This document shows, one piece after another, positions 10,523-21,457 of a DNA stretch of 64,000 bases. The translations under genes and the position numbers were made by a program. The notes under the pieces were generated by a model. The model was not told the origin of the DNA. It ran no database searches and saw nothing but the letters and a program-made list of their open reading frames with translations. Numbering within the stretch: the stretch's first letter is position 1; each line of letters begins with the position of its first letter. Source of the DNA: Gordionus sp. m RMFG-2023 (Eukaryota; Nematomorpha; Gordioida; Chordodea; Parachordodidae); assembly GCF_954871325.1 (NCBI RefSeq), contig NC_088777.1, positions 20,127,366-20,191,365 of the forward strand, given 5' to 3'.

Positions 10523-13183
10523 ATTCCACGTCAAATCGACCAAAAAATGAGATTTTCGGCCGACCATCCCAAAAATGAATGAAACTTTGCATGTTAGTTA
10601 TTAATATTGTAAATGTTAAGAAAATCAAAATTTTAGAGTGCTAGCTCAACCAGATCCAAAGATATACGCCTTCAAAGTCGAAAATCGCGAAGTGCATGAT
10701 TTTTCGTGATTTCTTTAAATCGAGTTTTTTTAAAAAATACTTAAGATAGAGTTACAAATTATATATCATTTTATAGCCCTTAAAATTTTACGTTGGAAAA
10801 TATAAAAAAAATTAAAAAATTTCAAGTGTTGTCTTATTTCCGGTAAAAATAAAAAATTAACATTGTTAGGAACGGATTTTTTTTGGGTGTTAATATTCAC
10901 TAAAAATGTTTATTACCTTTATATTAAACGATTTAATAAAAAATCTCGATAGCCATTTTTGTTTTTTTAATTTTATTTGAATTTTTATTATATTTATAAA
11001 TAAAAAAATGTAATATAGATGGCGTTATATTAAAATATTTTTATAATTAGAATGATGTTCTGGGGCGATATGTAAGCAGGCAGCCCATACAGATATTATT
11101 TTATTTGGACGCTATATTGTAAAATAAACATATTTTAAAATTTTATACACAATTATAAAAAATTCCTCTTGTTTTAATCTTATCCCATTTTGTTCTTATT
11201 AATAGAATTTCTTGAGACGATAATTTTAGGTACGTCCTGTCATTATAATAGGATCTACTATCGTTATTATTTGATTAATGGGTAACCATATCTTTTCCTC
11301 AATTGTGGGGTAAAAGAAGGATGGTGATGGTCCATGTGGATGTAAAAAGGATATATATATATCTCCTCAATAATTTCATTCTTTTTTAGTACTGTGGCTA
11401 ACCACCAAAAATCGTCATAAACACTTGTTATAAATCCTTTAATATAGGCAAAAAACAAATTATCGTCAAAAGGCAAATTATCAGCATTTGAGATACTGTT
11501 AATTTAAAAGTCCTCTACATATGAATATATTTTTGATTTAAGCTTACTTAGACTCAAAGGAAATACAGCATATTTCCCGAGTTCCAGGAATGGAACGTGC
11601 TAAACTGAATCTTTCTCGAAGTTTAATCTCTTGCAAATTATATTGTTCGTTTGTTATATACGTAAAATTTGCTGATGGCATGTTTTGTTTTGCAAATTGA
11701 TATAAATCAATTGGCGTTAAAATGTGGCCAGAACTGATGCGCTGAAGGCTTGAACGTGCTGCTAATCTTTTTAATGTTCCGCCAAGGCCGTCACATGGAC
11801 CTTTTCCATGGGATGTAGCTGAAAAATGTCAATCAGCTGCTACACCAAAATCTGATTCATAATAACACAGATTTATAAAAAAATTTCTGTTTTTATATTG
11901 TGCAGCTGATCCGTCAGAGCAGTAATATATTTTGTTTGGCTTTTTGTTGAATTGATTGGTCAAAAACTTTATCATTTTAGTCTGGTATAAATGTACTGCA
12001 ATAACATCATGTTGAAGTGACTCTGATATTACCACATAATTAAGGTTTTCTATATTGCCATTATTATTATAATATTCTATCATAGAATGGATGTGACTTG
12101 ATTGTTTTTCCAGAGGAATCCTTGAACAGCGTCTTGAATTATAAATGCATAATTTTCAGAGAAATCAAATTATCATAAATTCATTTGTGTGTAAAAGATG
12201 TTTAAGTTTTGAAATATATGATGATTGATTGGTAGCGAGAAAGGAATGACGTAGCATAGGTGGAATTTTTTCTAAAAAACTATTAAGAAATCTTGAGAAG
12301 ATTTTGTTATTGTTTCTAGATTACTTCTATCAACAGATACCCACTGTTTAAAGGATATATGATCTATGTCATTTTGGGTAAAAAATCATTTAATTAATTG
12401 AGAATAAGCCTGGACAATAGTTACAATCTCCTAAATAACAAATAGGGAGGGCTGGATTGCATAATGCTTGGGCTAAAATATTTTTATAGTTATGTAATGG
12501 ATATTCTGGCCTAGCTAATAGTTTTGCCAAATTAGCATCTACAAACATAAGCTTACGTCAATAAAATAATATCTGTATGGGCTGCCTGCTTACATATCGC
12601 CCCAGAACATCATTCTTGGTTATACTCAATTGATTTTTTAATTTTAATCACAATACTATTCATATTTTTATTAAAAATTATAAAAATATTTTAATACAAC
12701 GCCATCTGTATTACATTTTTTTATTTATAAAAATAATAAATAAAATTAAAAAAACAAAAATGGCTATCGAGATTTTTATTTAAATAGTTTAATAGAAGGG
12801 AATAAACATTTTTAGTGAATATTAACATCCCAAAAAAATCCCTTCCTAACAATGTTAATTTTTTATTTTTACCGGAAATAAGTAAACACTTGAAATTTTT
12901 TAATTTTTTTTATATTTTCCAACGTAAAATTTTAAGGGCTATAAAATGATTATAATTTGTAACTTTATCTTAACTATTTTTTTAAAAAACACGATTTAAA
13001 GAAATCACGGAAAATCACGCACTTCGCGATTTTCGACTTTGAAGGCGTATATCTTTGGATCTGGTTGAGCTAACACTCTAAAATTTTAATTTTCTTAACA
13101 TTTACAACATAAATAACTAACATGCAAAGTTTCATTCATTTTTGAGATGGTCGGCCGAATCCTTGGTCGATTTGTCATGGAAT
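10523..13183 (-). mobile_element. DNA transposon with about 600-bp terminal inverted repeats, transposase family unassigned
   Basis: 10523-11105 is repeated in inverted orientation at 12558-13183, beginning ATTCCACGTCAAATCGACC at the left and mirrored by GGTCGATTTGTCATGGAAT at the right. Both arms share the block GGCGATATGTAAGCAGGCAG. The internal 1.45 kb carries a minus-strand transposase remnant. Arm identity is high, with scattered substitutions and small indels, so the insertion is moderately old. No target duplication could be settled. Long inverted arms are known in several cut-and-paste superfamilies (Sola, Kolobok, some MULEs); I do not claim any of them. Confidence 0.85.
11540..12180 (-). 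pseudogene. transposase remnant of the long-TIR transposon
   Basis: Reading right to left, the conceptual product contains AFIIQDAVQGFLWKN, then (12083-11829) MIEYYNNN...VVISESLQHD...KPNKIYYCSDGSAAQYKNRN and, after one in-frame stop where Trp would be expected, HFSATSHGKGPCDGLGGTLK then LTPIDLYQFAKQN. The SDGSAAQYKNR and SHGKGPCDGLGG blocks look like conserved catalytic or metal-binding motifs. I associate this pattern with many uncharacterised invertebrate proteins, from memory only. Spaced acidic residues (the D of SDG, the D of PCDG) could belong to a DDE-type RNase H fold, which is inference. The copy is inactive as it stands. Confidence 0.6.
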
Positions 13184-14715
13184 TAATTACCCATGTATTA
13201 AATGGAGCTAATCCATTCAATCATCATATTTATGGGATAGGGTTTTATTCGCAATGAAAAAATGTTCTCTCATTGCAAGGCAGGTAATGGTGAGTGGGGC
13301 GGTAATTTTTATATTGAAAGAATTTTTTGGAACATTAAGAATTCATTTGACTTAATCATATAAAATTCATTATAACCATTATATTAATCCGTCATATTTT
13401 AAAAAATAACAACTTCAAACACAAAATAAAATATTTAAGAACAATATTAATATTGTCAATAAATATTAAAGCTAAAAAACCTACATGTAAATCACAATAA
13501 AATATAGAATTATACAAAATTTAATCTTTGCGATTGTGTCAATTTTACTAATTTGTTCAGTATTGGGGATTAAATATCACTTTATTAAATAAAGCTAGTC
13601 CATTCAATCGATTTTCTGATACACTCTGAGGTAAGTTTTTAAAAGGTCATCTTATTTGTGGGTGTACTATTTAGTATTGGTGCTAAAATATACAGTAATT
13701 TTAATATATTTAAAAGTATGCAATACCTCCATTGTTATAAAAATTAATCATTCATGCCAAGATTTAAATTCTGAAATATGGCCCTTCAGATACATATTCT
13801 CTGAATAAATTTTAGCTAACTATTTAATTTTTTTCAATAAGATTCAATCAAATGGATTAATGTATCCAAAAAACGGTTATTTTATAGTAATTCTTAATGG
13901 ATTTCACGTTAATATTAAAACGATTTGTTTGTCTAGGTGCAAGTCGAGTAGTGAATCTCAAAATTATATAATTTCGCATTGCCTTAACAATCACATAAAT
14001 TTGTGGCATTTGGTCGATATTATCTCTTAATTTTCCAAGTTGCAATATAATAATATTTGCGATTATCATAACTTCAGCCAAATCCATTTTTTTTGAAAGA
14101 TATAGCAGAAAATTGTTGCATAGAATGACTTATTAAATATTCCAATGCAAAAAAAGCAGTTATCTTAAAAAATCTAATAATATATCAGCTTCAGGTGAAA
14201 TATTTATCTGATATTTCTCCAAGGGCACTCAATTCTTCTGAATCCAAAAATGAAGTAACAGCTTGATGTCAGAGACTTCATCTTGTCAGGTATGCTTTTT
14301 GCAGTTTCTTTCTTGTAGCACATGAAATCTCAGAAATATTTCTATTCAGTAAATTCTGTCTCTTTGGATATCTGAACATTTCTCACACTTTAGAAATTTT
14401 GTCCAATCATAGTTATTAGAGAAAATTAAATAAAAAAAATTTTTGGTTGATAAAATTTTTATATATTTATTTATCTTTAAGGCTTACAAAAATGTAAGGA
14501 AATATACTTTAAATTTTCATGAGATAAAATATTAGTACAAAGGAATGAAATATTTAATTTAATTTTTTCTTTAAAATTATATATAGAATTTAACCTAATT
14601 TGAAATAGAATACTTGCAATTCACAAAAACTTCTAAAATTTTTCAAAAAAATTTGTTACAGGGGAGGTAGGGCAATTTCTATCCCTACCCCCCTCCCTGG
14701 CTATCAGAGGGTCTC

Positions 14716-16260
14716 ATTGTGCTTGAGCTTAATGGTATTATTATCAAAATAAAGAGTAATTTATATGAAAAAAAACCTTAAAAATATTTTTTTAAAATAT
14801 CTATGGCATTTCTTAGAAGATTATCTACTAGAATTAATTTTTCATATAAGATTTAACTTCTAAAATTTATTGGCCCTCAGATTTAATATCTTATAAAAAT
14901 TGGGCCAAATATTAAATTTATTCAATATCAAGAGTAAATATATCTTCAGAGAGATTGTGAGATAATATTTTTAAATTCGATATTGAATCAAAAATTGTTC
15001 ATTATTTGCGGTCAATATTATCTCTTATTTTAATAAGTTATACTATAATAATATTAGCTATTCCTATAGTTTCAAATCAATCATTTATTTGGAAACGGAT
15101 ACTTTGTAATAGAGATCTGCAAATGCGGAAAATTTTCAGGCCTGGCCTAGTTGGAATTTAGCGTATTGTCAGCATGGCCAAATTTGCACATGTCCTAGTC
15201 TGTTTCCAATTTTTTTTATAGCCTGGCCTAGTTTTTTTTAAATACAAGGCCTAACCAAAATATATGTAGTTTAACACCAACAACTATTTATAATATTGGG
15301 GAGTGTTCAAATAAAAAACACTACACTAAGGATTGTCACTTCTATCAAATATCAGAATTCATCAATATTTTTTTACCTGGTTAAAATAAAAAATTTCATT
15401 TCCAGCCTGACCCATGGGCATCAACTTAGAAATTCTGAAAGCCTTTTATATTTCTCATAAAATTTATAAATAATATACATTTTTTGGCTATTGGGGAAGG
15501 GGTATTTGTTCCCCTAAAGCCTCACAGGCTATGTGCTCCATTAAATAATTAACAAAAAATTAATTCAATCTTTTTATAATACCCTTCATAAAAATATTAC
15601 ATAGTTAATTTTGTTTTAATTTATATATATTATAAATTTTGAAATATAATTAAATTATAAATAAAGTTATGCCAATTAAACAAATTTTTTTTGTTTTTTA
15701 TAAAACAATGTTTGAAAAAAAATTTTGAAATGAAAAATATAAATACAAAACTCAATAAACTGTAAAATTTCAATTAGTTTTTACAATAAGTAAAAACAAA
15801 CAAAACATTCAGTTTTATTATAATGTATTTTATTTTAACCTTATCAAATTTTACAGTAGAAATTTTAAAAAGTGCATAAATGTATATTTAATTATCAAAT
15901 ATCAAAGCTTGGAACATGGATTAAAGAGTTCCAGTTTTCATATAAATTAGTTGTATTATAAGATAGGGTATTTAATCCAATTTCAAGGGTTCTTGGTCCT
16001 TTGATAAAATTATTCTTTCTTAATTTTAAATTTAAATGTAAAGTATTAATTTGATGAGATATTATTTTAAAATTCATATTAACATATAAATAATTAATGT
16101 CATAAATAATAAAATCAGGCATAAAAGGGTTAGTTAATAATAAATTTATGGACCTAAATATTAAATAAAATCTTTATTTTAAAAAGTAGCTAAATAATAG
16201 AAAAATGAAATATTTTCCCAATATTAAATATCCAATTTATTGAATTTGACAAAAACCTAG
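14716..16260. other. intronic stretch with a MITE-like fragment and an unassigned open frame
   Basis: 15112-15430 has TAGAGATCTGCAAATGCGG at the left and CCATGGGCATCAACTTAG at the right with GCCTGGCCTAG words between, so it is probably a relative of the MITE at 677-1030. The minus-strand frame 16122-15895 (75 codons, LRKNNFIKGPRTLEIGLNTL within) is not recognised; it lies in the intron on the gene's own strand but has no YEATS-gene counterpart. Confidence 0.35.
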
Positions 16261-16269
16261 CATACCTCT

Positions 16270-16282
16270 GTTGCTTAGCAAC
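16270..16282. promoter_or_regulatory. X-box-like palindrome (RFX-type site)
   Basis: GTTGCTTAGCAAC is a perfect inverted repeat (GTTGC-TTA-GCAAC) close to the X-box that RFX transcription factors bind (GTTGCC-N-GGCAAC type). CCTCT and AGAGG flank it symmetrically at 16265-16269 and 16286-16290, lengthening the palindrome. It lies about 210 bp inside the first visible intron of the AF9-like gene. Function is inferred from the motif alone. Confidence 0.4.
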
Positions 16283-16490
16283 ATTAGAGGGCTTAGCATA
16301 GAAATCATGTAATTATATTTTTATAAAAGAAATTTTATTATAAATTGAAATGAATATAAAGGTATATATAACAAAAGCTTTTATTACATTTTAAGATAAG
16401 CATATTGTTATATAAGTATACCCAATATTTTTTTGTATAATAGAGATTATTTATAAATTTTGATAGAAACAGCTGTTAAAATGAATATAC

Positions 16491-16668
16491 CTCTTCTTGG
16501 TTTATTAAAGCTTTCATGAAGGTAGAAAACAACTTTTTCAACAAAATGATGAATAGGTTTATCTTGTGGACCTCTTACAAAGACCACCCAATCATGAGTA
16601 AATCCATTACTAGTTGGTTTATCTCTAAATTCTGCTCGATGCCCCAATTCAAGTTTGACTTGTACAAA
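16491..16668 (-). CDS. MLLT3/MLLT1-like: AF9/ENL-like gene, first visible exon (YEATS domain, N-terminal half)
   Basis: 178 nt after acceptor AATAAACAG, coding [30 protein letters not shown] and [17 protein letters not shown], then donor G|GTATAT. This is the N-terminal half of an AF9/ENL YEATS domain. Residues of the family's acyl-lysine pocket are present: Phe of GFTHDW and His, Ser and Phe of LHESF. In vertebrate MLLT3 the first exon codes only a few residues before [11 protein letters not shown], so an additional short start exon should lie upstream (above 16668); I could not locate it. The protein is expected in the nucleus as a reader of acylated histone H3 in the super elongation or DOT1L complexes (established for the family). 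Confidence 0.95.
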
Positions 16669-16679
16669 CTGTTTATTAA

Positions 16680-17867
16680 TTAAAATATAACGTAGGTTTA
16701 TTTGTTAAGGGAATAATAAAATGATTCTTATTTAAATAAATTTTACCGTCATGTCTTAAAAAGAAATAATATATTTTGAGCTTAGCATTGAAAGTCACGG
16801 CAAATCATCAAATTATAATGAAAAGACCAATGATGGGAAAGATAATTCGATTTGGTTTAATATGGTATAGTTAGAGTATATAAGAATACATTAGTGATTA
16901 CTTCAAAACAATAAACTAAGTTATACAGCTATATTAGTATCAAACATTATATACAGCTATAGTATATAAAGTTAATTTAAATTATAAATTCCGCTAGATT
17001 ATATTATATCCTGATATATTAAAGCCTTTATTATTTAAAATGTTCGACACGAATTATTTATTTTTTATGATATTTGTAGATGTTGCAGTATTCAAATATA
17101 AATTTAATACAAAACATTTTAACTTATTAAATTCTTACTTTTATCATATATATTATATTATATTGCAAAATTCGTAATATCAAAAGACCTGTTATTTTAC
17201 CATATTTTATTATAATTTCGAATTAAAATTACTATCCTAAAATAATACTTACTTTTATCATTTATACAATGATACATTTATTTATATTATATTATATTGC
17301 AGAAAATTCGTAATATCAAAAGACCTGTTATTTTCTTATCATATTTTATAATAATTTCGAATTCAAATTACTATCCTAAAATTTATATAAAAATTTTATA
17401 TATATATAAAAAAAAAATAAAAAATATAATTTCATATAATAAAATAAATATGTTATAGAAATAGAAATAATAAAATACAATATGATTTAATTGAAAAAAA
17501 TAAAAAATAATATAATATAACTGCACCGACCATGTTTACCAACAGTAGATAAATGGAGAAATATAAGAATCATATGTTATTATAACTATATACAAGGATG
17601 GAATGCAAAAAGTTATAATTAGCTTGCCCTATATTCCATTGAAGATAGGCAGTGTAGCAGTACTAGTGTTGTTAAACGGCTCGTTTTGAGCCGATTTTTA
17701 AAAACGGCTAACTCAATATTAAGTAATCCATTTTTTATTTCATAATATAATAATATAAATAAAATATATATCATATAATATGTTTATTTGTTGATAAATA
17801 AAATATTAACATTAAATATAAATAAAATAAATTATTTAAAAAAAATAAAAAAATAATAATAGACCGC
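16680..17867. other. AT-rich stretch upstream of the AF9-like exon with direct repeats
   Basis: No gene seen. It includes an imperfect direct repeat of about 110-135 bp (17131-17242 and 17246-17383, both containing TTCGTAATATCAAAAGACCT) and a half copy of the TAGTGTTGTTAAACGGCTC MITE family at 17668-17720. The missing start exon of the AF9-like gene, or its promoter, may be in this stretch or further up. Confidence 0.45.
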
Positions 17868-18137
17868 GTTATATTTCGCGGAATAGTTTTCGATATATTG
17901 TCTTCGCGATTTATGTTTCGCGATATTGACTTCGCTATAAAATTTTTGCGATTATTGATTCGCGATAAAAATTTCGCTCTAATGTATTCGCTTTAAAGGT
18001 TTCGCGATAAGAGTTTCCCTAGAAAAAATTCACGATATTTGCTTCGCTATATTGTTTTCGCGGAAAAGTATTCGCTAATGTGGATTCGCGATAAAAGTTT
18101 TGCTATAAAGTTCATTCGCGAGAAAAGTTTCGCTGAA
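17868..18137. repeat. 14-bp degenerate minisatellite, TTCGCG/TTCGCT phased
   Basis: About 18 consecutive units of 14 bp (two of 16) each end in TTCGCG or TTCGCT, for example ATAAAAATTTCGCT, CTAATGTATTCGCT, TTAAAGGTTTCGCG and ATATTGTTTTCGCG. The five-base core is nearly invariant while the other eight or nine positions drift. It ends just before the left LTR remnant of the gypsy fossil. The frame 18039-18320 partly overlaps it and is not a gene. Confidence 0.85.
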
Positions 18138-18151
18138 TTGACATGGAACCT

Positions 18152-18414
18152 TTTTTTAAATCATATTAACATTACATTTTTTTGGTATCAATTTGTATTT
18201 AAATTTAAACGAACATTTTTATTTTACATAATTGGTTATTTGATGATTTATTTATTGTTAAAAAAAATAGAAATAGAAATATGTTTTTGGTTAAAAGTGA
18301 TAATAAGATGTAATTCATAATAATAAAATGTAATTTATAATAATAAAATAAAAATTTGACTTATTTGAACATGAATATTATATAAAAAAGAGAATTAATA
18401 TTAATTCTATGTTG
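18152..18414 (+). repeat. left LTR remnant of the gypsy fossil
   Basis: Matches 24858-25124 through shared words such as ATCATATTAACATTACATTT, TTAAATTTAAACGAACATTT and GATAATAAGATGTAATTC. The left copy is shorter at its 5' side, where the 14-bp minisatellite begins. Confidence 0.8.
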
Positions 18415-18521
18415 CCAAATTACGTCCGAACTTCGCGTGCGTATTATCTCAAAATTCGATCTTGATTTTGAATTATACATGAATTATATATTACGCTTTT
18501 ATCGATTATAATTCTTTTACG

Positions 18522-19160
18522 ATGGATGCATTGAATAATTCCACATATATGACCGAATTCGTCAAGCCGGATTTCCCTAAATTTAGTAGCGATGACAGCG
18601 CTTATATAAGGAAATTGCAAAATTTCTTCGACACTAGCAAGATCTCCAATGGAGAAAAGGCCGCGTTGTTTCTTCGAAATCTTCCAGATAACGAATTCAA
18701 TATCATTGGAGCAATTTGCACGGAGGCAAACTTCCAGGACCCAATCGCTCTTCTTGGCAAATTCAAGCTACGACATCCGTCGAAGACTGAGAACGTCAAA
18801 CCCTCATTATTTTATGCTGCCACTCAAGGCAAGGATGGGACGTTCTCGACTTGGGTCACACGCGTAGCAAGACTCAATAAAGAATGCAAATTCAATGGCA
18901 TTCCGCACATTATTGAGAAAGTGAGAGTTGCTTCGAATTCCAAAGATGTCAGGAAAGCGGTCAGGAGCTCTATGACTATAGAAGATATTTACAATCTAGG
19001 TCTAGAGGAAGATACCACGGAGCCAAATGACATCAAGGGCGTGATGAAAGTAGAAGCTATTCATTTGAATGAATCACCTGGAGTACAAGAAATTAATCAC
19101 ATGGGCAGAGCCAAGAATAGCCATGTAACCATAAAACCCATTCAGGACTCTCTATGGTAA
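18522..19160 (+). pseudogene. gag-like frame of the gypsy fossil
   Basis: Frame of 212 codons downstream of the left LTR remnant. It begins MDALNNSTYM and contains a helical segment with KAALFLRNLPDNEF reminiscent of gypsy capsid regions. Base composition is richer in GC than the host surroundings. It is followed by an Asp/Asn/His-rich low-complexity stretch. Assignment rests mainly on its position before the protease. Confidence 0.6.
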
Positions 19161-19719
19161 ATCTCTTATCAAGCAACCCCAGCTCATCAATGACAATCGC
19201 CATGGACAACATTTCGATGACCGTTACGATGTACTCTACGACAACAGCCGTGACAAACGATTTGACGGACGGCAGGACAACTTCCACGACAATCGTTTTG
19301 ATCAAAGCTACGATAATTGTCAATAACCGCAACCAACCGTTTAAACAATAGCAACGATAATTACTACGACGATCGATACAACAATCGCGGGTACAACATC
19401 CATGACAACCGCCACGACTATGGTTGTGACCATCATCAAAGCCCTGATAGACGGGATGACTGCTATAGAGACGATAACCGTATCAACTATCCATGTCGCG
19501 GCCAGCATAGACATAACCCTCAAAATATTAATGGTTTTCCGAAATATTCGTCGAGGTCCAACCATTATAAAAATGACAATAATAACCACAACAAATCTTA
19601 TGATTATAAAGATCGTGATTGTCAATACAATACGAACCATGCTATGAACATCGAAGTAATCGATGATGATGATGACTCAAACACAGATCTTAAAGAATAT
19701 AATCTTCAGAATCTTGAAG

Positions 19720-19856
19720 TGTACAATCTGGGGGTCTACGACACCAGATATGACGCGTACAACGTAACGGTGAGCATCAACAATATACCCACGTTGATGC
19801 AATTTGACACCGGTACTAGGTACACTATAACGAAGCTGACAGCCAAGACTGTATGA
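19720..19856 (+). pseudogene. aspartic protease segment of the gypsy fossil
   Basis: Contains TLMQFDTGTRYT, the DTG active-site motif of retroelement aspartic proteases, preceded by a beta-strand-like YNVTVSINNIP. Upstream acidic run DDDDD and the gag-like frame fit the gag-pol order. Confidence 0.65.
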
Positions 19857-20021
19857 TGCGTAATACGAAAATGAAACTGACTGATTATGACGGCAGCGCC
19901 ATCAAGATATTAGGTCTTGCCAATGTGAAAGTTAAGTATGAAGGTAACTCATATACACTGGAGATTTCCCCTGCTAGGACGTATGTGGTTACACGCCTTC
20001 AATAACATACTAAAATCGTTC

Positions 20022-20447
20022 GTTGTGGGCAGTGGCGTATTTACGGGAGTGGATTTCGAGTTTGGACCCCTCCCAGAGCAAAATTTTTTTTAGATTACAA
20101 GTTCAAAAGACTTAAAAGTGACTTTATATCAAATAAATACCATTTTATATTTTTCTGGTTTTGATGTTTGTGGAAGGATATTATATTACTATTGAAATTA
20201 TTCTGGATAGTATTATTATAAGGTCATTGAGAATAATCTACTAAATTATAATAACATATTATTGATGCATTTAAAAAATATAATTATTATATATTATCAT
20301 GGTTATGATTTGTAAAATAAACCCGGCCGAAGGCCACGCAAAAGAGCCGAAGGCCCTTATAAGGAGGTCTGGGGGGCTTCGCCCCCAGGCTTTTATATGT
20401 ATGGACCCCCTCTAAGGAAAATTCCTAGCTACGCCACTAGTTGTGGG
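20022..20447. mobile_element. hAT MITE inserted in the gypsy fossil
   Basis: The element is 20030-20439 (410 bp). It is flanked by a perfect 8-bp duplication GTTGTGGG (20022-20029, 20440-20447). Ends are CAGTGGCGTA and TACGCCACTA, inverted apart from the outermost base. It carries the words CCCGGCCGAAGGCC and GGGGGCTTCGCCCCC near its right end, as does the element at 56575-59101, so it is an internally deleted relative of that family. Confidence 0.9.
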
Positions 20448-20479
20448 TAACATAGATGATGAACTTGAAAAGATTATAT

Positions 20480-21384
20480 CGGTAATGAAAAAAGACCTTT
20501 CATCAACACGCTACCATAAACCTAACATGATCAGACAAGTGAAAATTTACTTGAAGCTCGATGCCGTGCATAAAATCATACCTCAAAGGAGAGTTCCATA
20601 TGCCAGGGTTGATGCAATGACTCGTGAATTGGACGGCTGGTTAAAGGACAACATAATAGAGCCAGTATTTCAAGTCAGATGGGCAAGTCCATTAACTCCT
20701 GTTTCAAAGGTGACAACACTATGAGGTTGTGTGCTGATTTTAAAGACACCATAAACCCTGTTTTGGAGGACTCCAAATACCCAATACCGCGCATTAATGA
20801 TCTGATCACAAAGTTGGCCAAGGGTAGGAAATTCACCAAAATAGATTTCAAGCATGCCTTTCTGCAGATTCTCATACACGAAGATTCCAGGTACTCACGA
20901 TCTCAACACACAAGGGGTACTTCCCCTTCACCAAGCTACCATTTGGTTTAAAAACAGCTATAGCCATCTTCCAACAGATTATGGATCGGATATTCGGCGA
21001 CCTAAAAGATGTCAATTTTTGTATTGATGACTTGCTAATCACATGTAGTAATGACGAAAAACATATCGAGAACATTAAAAAAGTGTTTGAACGAATTCGA
21101 AGACACCTAACTTCTCTAAAAGCGAGTTCATGAAAGACAGGATCAGATTCCTAGGCCATGATATCGACGCTGAGGGCATACACACGAATAATAACAAAAT
21201 CGAAGCCATCACCGGCATGCCTGAACCAAAATCTAAAGAGGAGCTAGCCACATTTTTAGGAATGGCCAGTTACTACCGTAAATTTCTGAACAATTTTGCC
21301 AGCTTAGCTGTTCCATTATATAAAATAGTGAATAAAATAAATGAACTTGGGATGAAGGTCACAAAAAAAGTTTTGAGTAATTAA
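20480..21384 (+). pseudogene. reverse transcriptase segment of the gypsy fossil
   Basis: Contains RRVPYARVDAMTRELDGWLK, EPVFQVRWASPLTPVSK, LCADFKDTINPVLEDSKYPI, TKIDFKHAFLQI and the DD-box segment FCIDDLLITC, followed by FLGHDIDAEGI and KEELATFLGMASYYRKFLNN. These are the standard Ty3/gypsy RT blocks and the link to RNase H. Confidence 0.85.
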
Positions 21385-21457
21385 AACTGTTCATAGGTCA
21401 ACCACCAACGTTAAGCTGTTTTAACCCCAACCTACCTATAGGCATTGCGGCAGATGC

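Larger units (their letters stand above)
10070..14715. mobile_element. decayed hAT-like element enclosing a second transposon
   Basis: TGTGTAGCCAGGAATTTTC followed by a G-run at the left, and a C-run followed by CCCTGGCTATCAGAGG at the right, resemble the GTAGCCAGGAATTTTG ends widespread in hAT elements. The minus-strand frame 14087-13857 carries IVKAMRNYIILRFTTRLAPRQ, which is coding-like, but I cannot place it. Between the ends sits the long-TIR transposon (10523-13183). Boundaries are approximate. Confidence 0.4.
4718..16490 (-). other. AF9-like giant intron, about 11.8 kb, transposon-filled
   Basis: The intron separates the two halves of the YEATS domain. Donor is AGAAGAG|GTATAT at 16491/16490 and acceptor is CATATAG at 4719-4718. 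It contains at least five mobile elements (listed separately). Stretches at 8.6-10.0 kb and 14.7-16.2 kb show no recognisable gene. Confidence 0.85.

Noticed and set aside
18602-18867. Overlapping frames on both strands within the gypsy gag-like region
   Set aside because: Shadow frames of the longer plus-strand frame.
19093-19647. Val/Ile- or Thr-rich frames on both strands
   Set aside because: Produced by the low-complexity GAC/AAC-rich stretch of the gypsy fossil in other frames.
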